A stretch of 64,000 bases of DNA from NCBI GenBank assembly GCA_003166955.1, contig PMUI01000080.1, forward strand, positions 1 through 64,000, in the 5' to 3' direction. The stretch is from Acidobacterium sp. Lineage in GTDB: Bacteria; Acidobacteriota; Terriglobia; Terriglobales; Acidobacteriaceae. The translations under genes were made by a program, and so were the position numbers. Below the pieces are notes generated by a model. That model was not told the DNA's origin. It saw only the letters and a program-made list of their open reading frames with translations, and did not search any database. This document shows, in pieces, positions 15,378-22,625 of the stretch. Position 1 is the stretch's first letter; the number at the start of each line of letters is the position of its first letter.

Positions 15378-16740
15378 GGAGCGCCTCCTTGGCGTGGCCT
15401 TTGAGGGATTCGCGGCGCGCGGCGATCTCGCGCTCGATCTCGGCGCGAGGCCGGGCATACACGAGGCGGGAACGGTTGAGAAGATCGCGATAGCGGGCGC
15501 GGGGCTCCTCCACGCGGGGCACACATCCCTCGACCCAGTGGTCAGAGCCGCTCTTCACGATGAAGTGCCGCGAAGGAAGGTTCTTGAGCTGTTCGGCGAG
15601 CCCTTTGCCGCCGTCCAACATTTGGGAGATCGTCGCGGCGTCGGCACCGGAGAGCTGGAACGACACATGATTGCCGACCGAGAGGAGCGCCGCGCGCATG
15701 GACGGCGGATATTGGTCCAGGAACTGGTTCGCGGCCACGATGCCGACGCCGAACTTGCGCGCTTCAGAAAGCAGGGTCTCCACATCCGTCGATTGCGAAA
15801 TCAGGTTCTGGAACTCGTCGAGATACACCGGGAAGAAGGTGCGCTTCTCCCGCGTGAAGACGGCGTTCTTGAACACCGTGAAGAGCAGACTCGCGAACGT
15901 GAGCGCCTGACCGCCAAGCTCGCCTTTCGGGAGGTGGGCGATGACCCAGCACTGCCTGTCCATCGCGTCCTTCATGGAGAACGTGGAATGCGCCTGACCC
16001 ACCATGTGACGGAATCTCGGGTCGGCGGTGAAGGCCGACGTTTTATTGAGGACCGGCTCGCGCAGCGTGGCCTTCATCGGCTCGCTCGCCTTGCCGTACC
16101 GGGACTCGAAGTAGTCGCGGACTTCGGCGTTCGGCGTTCGTTCGAGGCACGCCGCCCGGAAGCGGTCGTCGCTCAAGAGAGGCGCAAGTTCGAGGAGGGT
16201 GAGGCCGTTCGCGGAAAGGACAACGATCGAATTGCGGAGAAGTTCTTCGGTGCGTGCGCCGAATTCCAAGTTGTAGCGGCGCTGGAGTATTTCGGCGAAT
16301 TCGGTGCTACGCACGAAGTCCGTGGCGAGGCCTTCGAGCGGATTGAAGCCAACGGACATTTCGGGGTCCGAGGGCGAGAGCACGATTAGCCGTTCGTGCA
16401 ACTCTTCGCAGGTAACCCGTTCCCTCTCGGCGATGGTGCTGAGCATGAACGGCGTGAGGTCGTCATGAAAGTCAATCGCGAAGCCTCCGCGATTCGCCGC
16501 CGCATCCTGTGCTGCGCAATGCTTGATCCAGAAACTTTTTCCGCTCCCCGTGCGCCCTATCACCGCGGTATGGGTCGCGCGGCGGCTCTGGCTCACCGTG
16601 ATGCGTGCTTTCGTCACCTCCCCTTCCACCACACGGAAACCGACCGTGAACGCGTCGGCGGAGTCCTTCGCGGGCCGAGGCTTCCGAGCGCGCACCCAGT
16701 TCCACAAGGCGGCGATGAATTGTTCGAAGAATCTCGGCAT
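15364..16740 (-). CDS. VirD4/TraD-like conjugative coupling ATPase
   Basis: A protein of 458 residues starting MPRFFEQFIAALWNW at 16740. Walker A is GRTGSGKS (K68) and Walker B is VYLDEFQN near residue 320, with a conserved SEARKFGVG segment after it, as in FtsK/HerA-type coupling ATPases that pump DNA into a secretion channel. There is little hydrophobic sequence at the N-terminus beyond a short amphipathic helix, so membrane anchoring may need the zinc-ribbon membrane protein. It heads a tight operon with the replication-relaxation, zinc-ribbon, HTH and integrase genes. No other type IV secretion genes are visible, so the element looks mobilizable rather than self-transmissible. Confidence 0.88.
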   Translation of the reverse strand: MPRFFEQFIAALWNWVRARKPRPAKDSADAFTVGFRVVEGEVTKARITVSQSRRATHTAVIGRTGSGKSFWIKHCAAQDAAANRGGFAIDFHDDLTPFMLSTIAERERVTCEELHERLIVLSPSDPEMSVGFNPLEGLATDFVRSTEFAEILQRRYNLEFGARTEELLRNSIVVLSANGLTLLELAPLLSDDRFRAACLERTPNAEVRDYFESRYGKASEPMKATLREPVLNKTSAFTADPRFRHMVGQAHSTFSMKDAMDRQCWVIAHLPKGELGGQALTFASLLFTVFKNAVFTREKRTFFPVYLDEFQNLISQSTDVETLLSEARKFGVGIVAANQFLDQYPPSMRAALLSVGNHVSFQLSGADAATISQMLDGGKGLAEQLKNLPSRHFIVKSGSDHWVEGCVPRVEEPRARYRDLLNRSRLVYARPRAEIEREIAARRESLKGHAKEALHDWD

Positions 16741-16875
16741 GGCGCGAGTATGGGAGGTAGGCGGTGTGAAATCCGTAACAGATCGCTTGAAGGGGTACTG
16801 CAAGATCACGAAGATTCAACAGCTTATGCCGCAGAACCACCCCGCACATTCCTGTTGACCGTTTTTCCCCACGCG

Positions 16876-17631
16876 TCAGAAGTTCGTGATGAGCACCTCG
16901 CGGAACCGGCGGCCGGCGGCCTTTTGGGCCGTGTACGGCATTTCGATCCCGCGTATCCGGAATGCGCTGAAGAGTTCCCGCACCTCGGGCACGTCGTTCA
17001 GGGACAGCACGAACGACCCCTTCACCCTACCCAGCCGCTCCGCGAGCACGCGGAAATCGTCCGGAGCAAAGTTGAATTTGTAATGGCGGACGCCGTAATA
17101 CGGCGGGTCCGCGAAGAAACACGTCTCCGCGCTGTCGTATTTCGCGAACACCCTCTCGTACGACAGGCATTCGAGCACGACACGCGCGAGGCGGCGATGC
17201 GTCTCTTCGATGAGTTCGGGGAGACGCTCGGGATTGAGTCCCGGAGGCTGGACGATTCCGGTGCGGAAATTCTGCTTGGTCACCCGGCCCGCGTAGCTCG
17301 TTTTCTGGAGGTACAGGAGTCGCGCCGCGCGTTCGACATCCGTGAGCGTCAGGACATCGGTCGCCTTGAGGAGGTCGTAATACCTGCGGCTCACGATGGT
17401 GAAGCGCAGGTAGCGGACGAGCTCCTCGTAATGGCGCTGGGCGACGCGGTAGAAGTTCACGATCTCGTAATCGAGGTCGTTCAGCACTTCAACTTTCGAC
17501 GGGGGCTTCGCGAAAAATACCTGTCCGCCGCCGACGAAGGGTTCGACGTAGGTCGTATGCCGTGGCAGCATCGCAATTATTTGTTTGGCGACGGCGCGCT
17601 TTCCGCCGATGTACGCGAGTGGGCCTCGCAT
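16876..17631 (-). CDS. DNA adenine methylase, D12 class
   Basis: A protein of 251 residues. YIGGKR at 7-12 and VEPFVGGG near 29-36 bind AdoMet, and the catalytic motif DPPYYG is at 175-180. This order matches Dam/DpnM-type N6-adenine methyltransferases. With no endonuclease next to it, it is probably an orphan methylase that marks the element or protects it from restriction. Its upstream region carries a 9-bp hairpin, an AAAGGTCG box and a divided inverted repeat that it shares with the XRE unit, so it is likely to be under the element's own regulator. It is transcribed away from the small CxxC protein. Confidence 0.92.
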   Translation of the reverse strand: MRGPLAYIGGKRAVAKQIIAMLPRHTTYVEPFVGGGQVFFAKPPSKVEVLNDLDYEIVNFYRVAQRHYEELVRYLRFTIVSRRYYDLLKATDVLTLTDVERAARLLYLQKTSYAGRVTKQNFRTGIVQPPGLNPERLPELIEETHRRLARVVLECLSYERVFAKYDSAETCFFADPPYYGVRHYKFNFAPDDFRVLAERLGRVKGSFVLSLNDVPEVRELFSAFRIRGIEMPYTAQKAAGRRFREVLITNF

Positions 17632-17662
17632 CGTGAAGATGGTGAATTCCGGATGATGGTGG

Positions 17663-17693
17663 CGCTTCGAATCGACCTTTGAGGTTCGAAGCG
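17663..17693. promoter_or_regulatory. Hairpin in methylase leader
   Basis: CGCTTCGAA-13 nt-TTCGAAGCG is a perfect 9-bp inverted repeat about 32-62 bases upstream of the methylase ATG. The spacer contains CGACCTTT (17673-17680), which on the minus strand is the AAAGGTCG box also found before the serine recombinase and XRE genes. It could be an operator or a leader-RNA hairpin. Confidence 0.5.
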
Positions 17694-17721
17694 TCCTCTC
17701 ATCCTACGCTCGGAGCACGGG

Positions 17722-17803
17722 ATTCATAGGGGTAGAAAATTGCGCGCGATGCTTCATTGCAGCGTGGAGCGAACGACCTGCGCAACTTTCTATCCCTATG
17801 AAT
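17722..17803. promoter_or_regulatory. Divided inverted repeat, likely operator
   Basis: ATTCATAGGGGTAGAAAAT (17722-17740) faces its near-perfect reverse complement at 17785-17803 (17 of 19 bases), 44 bases apart. The pair lies between the divergent methylase and CxxC genes. The same 16-base core TCATAGGGGTAGAAAA recurs at 20710-20725 before the XRE regulator, which makes it a good candidate for that regulator's binding site. Confidence 0.6.
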
Positions 17804-17832
17804 GCCCCGATGCCGGATGCATACTCATGCGC

Positions 17833-18030
17833 ATGGAACAGGTTGCGGATAAAACGGCGAAGGGAGACGGCGTGGCGTTTGTGAAAGGCTGCCCGGTGTG
17901 CGAACACCGCGATCCCGAGCTCGAACGTGATCTGGAGGACTTCGCGCGGATGCTCTTCGACATCATGCTCGCCGATCAGAAGAAAAGGCGCGGGGATCGG
18001 CAATCAGGCGACATTGACAATGCGTTCTGA
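17833..18030 (+). CDS. Small CxxC protein
   Basis: A protein of 65 residues from ATG 17833; a longer frame from 17740 would cross the inverted-repeat operator and is less likely. It has a single CPVC pair (residues 20-23) and a following acidic amphipathic helix (DPELERDLEDFARMLFDIML). One CxxC could give a half zinc site in a dimer. The family is not known to me. It lies 49 bases ahead of the serine recombinase on the same strand, so the two may be one transcript. Confidence 0.5.
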   Translation: MEQVADKTAKGDGVAFVKGCPVCEHRDPELERDLEDFARMLFDIMLADQKKRRGDRQSGDIDNAF

Positions 18031-18059
18031 TCACTTAGGCTGAAGGAAAGGTCGGTGAA

Positions 18060-18074
18060 ATAAATCAAATTTAT
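18060..18074. promoter_or_regulatory. Palindrome at recombinase ribosome site
   Basis: ATAAAT-CAA-ATTTAT sits 6-20 bases before the serine recombinase ATG. The AAGGAAAGGTCG sequence shared with the XRE leader is just upstream at 18043-18054, and a TTGACA that could be a -35 box is at 18014-18019. A repressor bound here would block translation or initiation; this is inferred from position. Confidence 0.4.
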
Positions 18075-18079
18075 GACGA

Positions 18080-19642
18080 ATGAACGCAGTCATCTATTGC
18101 AGGGTATCTTCCAAGGAACAAGTCGAGGGCACGAGTCTTGAGTCGCAGGAAATTGCGTGCCGCGAGTACGCAGAGCGCAACCGGCTCGACATCGCGCAGG
18201 TGTTTGTCGATAGGGGGGAATCCGCGAAATTCGCTGATCGGCCGCAGCTCCTTGAACTCCTCGCGTTCTGCAAGGATCGGGAGCGGGCGGTAGACCAGTT
18301 GCTCGTGTGGAAGGTGGACCGCCTTGCCCGCAACGTGGGTGATCACTTCAACATAAAGGCGGCGCTCATGAAGTACGGCGTCCGCGTCGTGTCGGTCACG
18401 GAGCCCATCGACGCGAAACCGGAGGGACGACTCCTCGAGACGATCCTCGCGGGGTTCGCGCAATTCGACAACGATGTGCGCGCGGCCCGCACCGTGCAGG
18501 GAATGCGCCGAAAACTTCAGGACGGAATCTATCCGTGGCAGCCGCCGTTGGGATACAAGGGCACCGCCGTGCCCGGAAGCAAAAAGCAGAAACCCGACGT
18601 TCCGGATGAACCCGCCTTCGGGATTCTGCAGGAAGCTTGGATGAGTTTCGCATCAGGCTCGTACACCAAGGCGCAAATACTGCGCTTTCTCACGGGACGA
18701 AAACTCACCACCCGTTCCGGCAGGGCACTCACGAACCAGTTCGTCGATTATCTTTTCGACGACCCGTTTTACGCTGGCATTTTGCGCGATCCGTGGAGCG
18801 ACGACGAACTTCCCGGGAAGCACCTGCCAATGGTGAGCCGGGAGACCTTCGATACGGTGCGGAGCATCATCGCGGGAAGGAACCGGTCGATGCCGCATCA
18901 GACGACGCGCCCCGAGTTCCCCCTGAGAACCTTTGTGCGCTGCGCAAGCTGCGAGCATACCCTCACGGGCTCGTTCTCCCGAGGAAGGTCCAAAACATAC
19001 GCGTATTACCACTGCCATAACCGGCAATGCGACAATCCCGGAAACTATCCCCTCGGCGAAGTGCATGCAGAATTCGCTCGGTTTCTCGCGGACGTTAACC
19101 CGACACCCCACGCGATTGCGCACCTGAAGCGCTGTCTGCGGAAGATCAATGAGCTCGCCGCGGCACAGGTTGACCATCTCCGCCGCACGCGGGAAGCGGA
19201 CGTGCAACGCGCGCGGGAACAGATGAAAGAACTCATCCGGATGAAAGTGGATCGCCTGATCTCGGACGAGGAATTCCAGCGGGAGCGGAAGGTGATCGAG
19301 GGGCGGTCAACGCCGTCGGAACTCCATGACTCGAGGCTCGACGCGGAGCGCGCGGATTCTGTACTCGGCGACCTCGACGCCGTGACGCGGCACCTTACCA
19401 ATCTGCCTGAGACATGGACACAGGTGACGCCTCAATTTCAGCGACGGTTCCAACAAGTGATGATTCCGGCCGGATATTCCGTCGGGAGTGTTGGAACCGC
19501 TTCCAAGGGGCGCCTTCTCTCATTTCTTGGCTCACCTCTGCCCGTAGATACATATTTGGTGCCCCCGGCATGGGAAAGTTGGAACCAATTGGCAAATGAG
19601 GTACAGACCCTCGCGCAAATCTTCCGAGGTTCGGGCATGTGA
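18080..19642 (+). CDS. Large serine recombinase
   Basis: A protein of 520 residues. The N-terminal resolvase domain has YCRVSSKEQ with the nucleophile S10, and VWKVDRLARN with the conserved DR. A recombinase domain follows (about 150-270, PLGYKG), then a zinc-ribbon domain with CASC and CHNRQC near 285-320, a long charged coiled coil (about 345-420) and a C-terminal tail. This is the layout of large serine integrases that join attP and attB without host factors. It is the second integrase class in this stretch besides the tyrosine enzyme, so two elements may be nested or fused. The gene ends just before a 75-base hairpin. Confidence 0.93.
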   Translation: MNAVIYCRVSSKEQVEGTSLESQEIACREYAERNRLDIAQVFVDRGESAKFADRPQLLELLAFCKDRERAVDQLLVWKVDRLARNVGDHFNIKAALMKYGVRVVSVTEPIDAKPEGRLLETILAGFAQFDNDVRAARTVQGMRRKLQDGIYPWQPPLGYKGTAVPGSKKQKPDVPDEPAFGILQEAWMSFASGSYTKAQILRFLTGRKLTTRSGRALTNQFVDYLFDDPFYAGILRDPWSDDELPGKHLPMVSRETFDTVRSIIAGRNRSMPHQTTRPEFPLRTFVRCASCEHTLTGSFSRGRSKTYAYYHCHNRQCDNPGNYPLGEVHAEFARFLADVNPTPHAIAHLKRCLRKINELAAAQVDHLRRTREADVQRAREQMKELIRMKVDRLISDEEFQRERKVIEGRSTPSELHDSRLDAERADSVLGDLDAVTRHLTNLPETWTQVTPQFQRRFQQVMIPAGYSVGSVGTASKGRLLSFLGSPLPVDTYLVPPAWESWNQLANEVQTLAQIFRGSGM

Positions 19643-19672
19643 CTCCCTCTTAGTCGATTTCTATAGATTGAT

Positions 19673-19747
19673 GCCCTCTGGTCGGCCCCTCATGTCGTGA
19701 CGGACGAATCATTCGTCTATACGTCACCGAGGGGCCGACTGGAGGGC
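19673..19747. terminator. Long nested hairpin between convergent genes
   Basis: Arms 19673-19691 and 19729-19747 pair over 19 positions (17 perfect, two G-U in RNA). Inside are GTGACG/CGTCAC (19697-19702 with 19722-19727) and GACGAAT-C-ATTCGTC (19703-19717). It lies between the stops of the serine recombinase and the convergent RNase-H-like gene, so a bidirectional terminator is the simplest reading. Its size and symmetry would also suit a structured RNA or a folded single-stranded recombination site. Confidence 0.65.
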
Positions 19748-20278
19748 TCAATCGGGAATCGAGGATTTACACTCAGCGTTGCCGAGTTCGGTTGTGTAAT
19801 ATGCAACACTGCCTGCAAGAGCATCAAAAATCGCCATCCTTGGGTCTTCCTTTGTCCAGATCTTTCGCTCCGGAGGTAGTTTCCAAGCTAGTTCGGGGAA
19901 TGCTTTGGCAAGTGCTCCGGCGATTTCCCATTTTGATCTCGCATTGTATGAGGCAAATGCTGCGTGTATGGCGTTCCGGCGTAGACGAATGATCCGAATC
20001 GAGCGAGATGCCGCAGCGGATCGAAGCGATCTTGTGATGAATCTTATGGCCGTAATTTTCTCGTTGGCGCTGTGGCTTGGCAAAACAATTACAACGAACG
20101 AGGGGTTTATCCGCGCCAAGAGACCGTCCAGTCGCTTCTTCGCGGATTTCAGCTCGTTTGACCGCTTCCGCTGATAGAAGATCGTCCCCCAATCGAGGAG
20201 ATGGCCCTGCGCATCCAGTGCCGCAAACCCAAGCCAGCGCGCTCGGATAGCGAGTCCGAGCAATCTGACATCACGCAT
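19748..20278 (-). CDS. RNase H-fold protein, RuvC-like
   Basis: A protein of 176 residues. It starts RLLGLAIRARWLGFAALDAQG, which resembles the first beta hairpin of RuvC/YqgF-type RNase H folds, a middle FVVIVLPSH strand, and a late FDALAGSVAYY helix like the last acidic helix of that fold. The first catalytic Asp expected after LLGL is alanine, so nuclease activity is doubtful. It overlaps the XRE regulator gene by 8 bases and is co-transcribed with it. Such a pair could be a repressor plus Holliday-junction-type partner on a mobile element. The fold assignment is by pattern only. Confidence 0.5.
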   Translation of the reverse strand: MRDVRLLGLAIRARWLGFAALDAQGHLLDWGTIFYQRKRSNELKSAKKRLDGLLARINPSFVVIVLPSHSANEKITAIRFITRSLRSAAASRSIRIIRLRRNAIHAAFASYNARSKWEIAGALAKAFPELAWKLPPERKIWTKEDPRMAIFDALAGSVAYYTTELGNAECKSSIPD

Positions 20279-20645
20279 GTTCAGGAAAATCGAACAAAGA
20301 GCTCTGGTCCTCGTTAGCCCGCTCCCATGCCCATTCCAATTTGCGTGCGATCATCGCCCCTATCCGCCCTCGTGCGGTGCTCCGATAACATTCATCGAAC
20401 AGGATGGATAAATGCTCTTCCACCTGTTTCTGCTCCTCTTCGAAGAGTGCAGGGAATAGCTTCCTGATGGGCACCTGGTACAGGGCCTCGTAGCGGAGCG
20501 CAGCGCGCAGGGACGGCACGGAGGTCAGCCGCTCGTGGCGTGAGATTTCTCCACTATGCAGATACCCGAGAATGCGAGCGATTTCCTTGAGACTCATGCC
20601 GGAGCGCTTGCGATGGGAGCGAAGATAGCTCGATGAATGCGTCAT
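20271..20645 (-). CDS. XRE-family regulator
   Basis: A protein of 124 residues with an N-terminal XRE helix-turn-helix (about 5-60: LRSHRKRSGMSLKEIARILGY, then ISRHER) and a helical C-terminal half likely used for dimerisation. This is the phage-repressor type of regulator. It is the first gene of a two-gene minus-strand operon with the RNase-H-like protein. Upstream at 20709-20727 is a copy of the element seen between the methylase and CxxC genes, and at 20674-20685 a 12-base match to the serine recombinase leader. Autoregulation and control of those units is inferred. Confidence 0.85.
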   Translation of the reverse strand: MTHSSSYLRSHRKRSGMSLKEIARILGYLHSGEISRHERLTSVPSLRAALRYEALYQVPIRKLFPALFEEEQKQVEEHLSILFDECYRSTARGRIGAMIARKLEWAWERANEDQSSLFDFPEHA

Positions 20646-20673
20646 TGTGCCAAAGAACCTGTTTGTTTTTTTT

Positions 20674-20755
20674 CGACCTTTCCTTAACTCTAACGAATGG
20701 CTGAGTGACTCATAGGGGTAGAAAAGTGTGTTGGATGCACACTTTCATCAGCTCA
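20674..20755. promoter_or_regulatory. XRE upstream region with shared motifs
   Basis: On the minus strand 20685-20674 reads AAGGAAAGGTCG, identical to 18043-18054 before the serine recombinase. CTCATAGGGGTAGAAAAGT at 20709-20727 repeats the 17.7-kb operator arm. It is followed by ACTTTCATC at 20741-20749, a partial opposite arm, and by the AAGTGTG/CACACTT hairpin at 20724-20744. The arrangement suggests an autoregulatory operator. Confidence 0.5.
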
Positions 20756-20859
20756 TGTGAAGTCATTACGCAGCAAGTCTCGTCCGTTTGTCGGTGAAAT
20801 CGCATCAACTGGCGAGGCGATTGTGGATTCCATTGGGAAACTGTGGGGACTTGCTGTGG

Positions 20860-21027
20860 CTAATCCTCATACACGAGCAGGTAACTCAAGAGAGGGGCGG
20901 GATTCAGAGCGAGGACTACGACAACCGCAAGGATCGCAATAATCGCGTTGACAACCAAAAGCTCAATCAGGGTGAAGCCTGAGGAATGTGATTCAGCAGC
21001 GATACCCGGAGAGCGGCCCGCTTTCAT
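20860..21027 (-). CDS. Type IV prepilin-like fragment
   Basis: A 55-residue frame with an ATG at 21027. Residues 17-40 read GFTLIELLVVNAIIAILAVV, the prepilin peptidase site (cleavage after G17), the Glu at +5, and the hydrophobic helix of type IV pilins and pseudopilins. After ALNPAPLLSY the frame ends, so the globular pilin domain is missing. The N-terminal part resembles short pilin starts of the kind LNPAELL. It may be a truncated relic carried on the island, or an intact mini-pilin. An asparagine interrupts the hydrophobic helix at residue 27, which is unusual. Confidence 0.6.
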   Translation of the reverse strand: MKAGRSPGIAAESHSSGFTLIELLVVNAIIAILAVVVVLALNPAPLLSYLLVYED

Positions 21028-21118
21028 GGTTGGCGATTTACTCTAACTATAACAAAACACCACAATTACCGCTTGAACGTGGCGGGATGAGGCGTAAGAT
21101 ATAAGGGCATAACACTGC

Positions 21119-21724
21119 ATGAAGAAAACAACCATGGCTGGGAATGCCGCCGTTCGTAAACGGCAGCGGTTTGCGAAAAGGGCAGAACGTCTGAGGACGG
21201 AGATCGACGACCTCGAGGAGGCGCTGTTTAGCGTCAACGAGAAAGATCCGGAGCTTCGCTGCAGTTATCTGGAAACGTTTCGCACGGAGATCATGCGGAG
21301 CTTCGTGTTGAGTCTCCATCTCGCCATAGAGGACCTTCTCCGCGCGATCCTCTTCGACTTTGTCGCGCGGCAAAACCGAAGGCTGACCAAGAAGGAGACT
21401 ATCCGGATCGTCAATGATTTGCGCTCAGCCGACCTGATCCATTGGTGCGGGCGACTGAATCTTCTGTCGCCGCGTCACTATGACGCTTTGCTGGAGCTCA
21501 ATCGGATCAGGAATCGCTGCGCCCACCATTGGCTTCTCGATCTCCCCTCTTCGAAGCGCGTCGGCCCGAAAGGCAAGCGAAAACGGATCACGGTTCCCGC
21601 CGTGTCGTATCAGAACAAAAGTCTCTTCGCGAAGCGAACATTCGTCGATGACTTCAGCCCCGTCTATTCGGGTCTGTATCTGAAACTGTTGTTCCGGGTT
21701 TGGAAGATGCAGGGAAAACTGTAA
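21119..21724 (+). CDS. HEPN-domain protein, putative RNase
   Basis: A soluble, helical, basic protein of 201 residues. RNRCAHHW at 131-138 within LNRIRNRCAHHWLL fits the Rx4-6H motif (R131, H136) of HEPN nucleases, and the preceding helices (about 45-115) would form the HEPN bundle. HEPN proteins usually act as metal-independent RNases in toxin-antitoxin and abortive-infection systems, often as dimers with both R and H at the interface. The gene is 6 bases ahead of the next gene on the same strand, so the two are almost surely one unit. The restriction system, methylase and recombinases around it fit a defence cargo. The start at 21119 has no clear ribosome site; ATG 21134 is an alternative. 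Confidence 0.7.
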   Translation: MKKTTMAGNAAVRKRQRFAKRAERLRTEIDDLEEALFSVNEKDPELRCSYLETFRTEIMRSFVLSLHLAIEDLLRAILFDFVARQNRRLTKKETIRIVNDLRSADLIHWCGRLNLLSPRHYDALLELNRIRNRCAHHWLLDLPSSKRVGPKGKRKRITVPAVSYQNKSLFAKRTFVDDFSPVYSGLYLKLLFRVWKMQGKL

Positions 21725-21730
21725 AAAGCC

Positions 21731-22561
21731 ATGATTGACGACCCATCCGAGCAGTTCAAGAAGCAGCTGGAGGAAGCCCTTGCCAAAGGCAGTGGCCCCA
21801 AGGCGGCCCGATTCGCGCTCGCGTGCCTCAGCGGGGCGATCCCGGGTTTCGGCGGCGCCATCGCCGGCGTCACGGCCACATGGTCTGAAAAGGAACAGGC
21901 GGAGTACAACCGGATTTTCGGCGCGTGGCTGAAGCTTCAAGAGGACGAGATTCGCGAGATCGGCATCACGATTTTCGAGATCATGGCCCGCCTTGACCAG
22001 AACGACGAGGAGATCAGAAAGCGCATCGAGAGTCCCGAATACCTGCAGTTGGTCAAGAAATGCTTCCGGGACTGGTCGGCGGCGGAGAGCGAAGAGAAGC
22101 GCCGCCTCATCAGAAACCTTTTGAGCAATGCTGCTGCGACGCGGATATGTTCGGACGACGTGGTGAAGATGTTCATCACGTGGATCGACATGTACTCCGA
22201 AACTCACTTCGCCGTGATCCGGGAAGTGTACAAGAATCCCGGCAATACCCGACAGGAAATCTGGGCGGCAATTCACGGCGCGAGCGTGAGGGAAGACTCT
22301 GCGGAAGCTGATCTATTCAAACTGCTGATTCACGACCTCAGTACGGGGCACGTCATCAGGCAGCACCGCGATGTTGACTACTATGGCAATTTCGTGAAGA
22401 CCCCTCAGCGGAAACGCCCCGGCACGGCAAGCAGGCTCATGGCGTCAGCGTTTGATGATGATAAGGAGTATGAGTTGACCGAGCTGGGGAAGCAGTTTGT
22501 CCATTACACGATGAACGAGATCGTCCCCAAGATCGGCGGCGGAAAAGAGGCTGATTCATAA
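21731..22561 (+). CDS. Glycine-rich-helix protein paired with HEPN
   Basis: A protein of 276 residues, family not recognised. Residues 28-50 (FALACLSGAIPGFGGAIAGVTA) form a small-residue, glycine-zipper-like hydrophobic stretch that could insert into or lie on a membrane. The following helical region (about 52-135) is strongly charged. A winged-helix-like part (about 155-240) with EIYKNPG-type and SAEADLFKLLIHDLSTGHVIRQ sequence comes next and could sense or bind nucleic acid. It starts 6 bases after the HEPN gene. It may be the sensor, the antitoxin, or a membrane effector of a two-gene defence module. The function is inferred from context only. Confidence 0.6.
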   Translation: MIDDPSEQFKKQLEEALAKGSGPKAARFALACLSGAIPGFGGAIAGVTATWSEKEQAEYNRIFGAWLKLQEDEIREIGITIFEIMARLDQNDEEIRKRIESPEYLQLVKKCFRDWSAAESEEKRRLIRNLLSNAAATRICSDDVVKMFITWIDMYSETHFAVIREVYKNPGNTRQEIWAAIHGASVREDSAEADLFKLLIHDLSTGHVIRQHRDVDYYGNFVKTPQRKRPGTASRLMASAFDDDKEYELTELGKQFVHYTMNEIVPKIGGGKEADS

Positions 22562-22625
22562 CAATGAAAGTTGATGAAGACAAATGATTCCTCGCGTTCC
22601 CCTCTCCGGTGGAATCTATTGCGAT

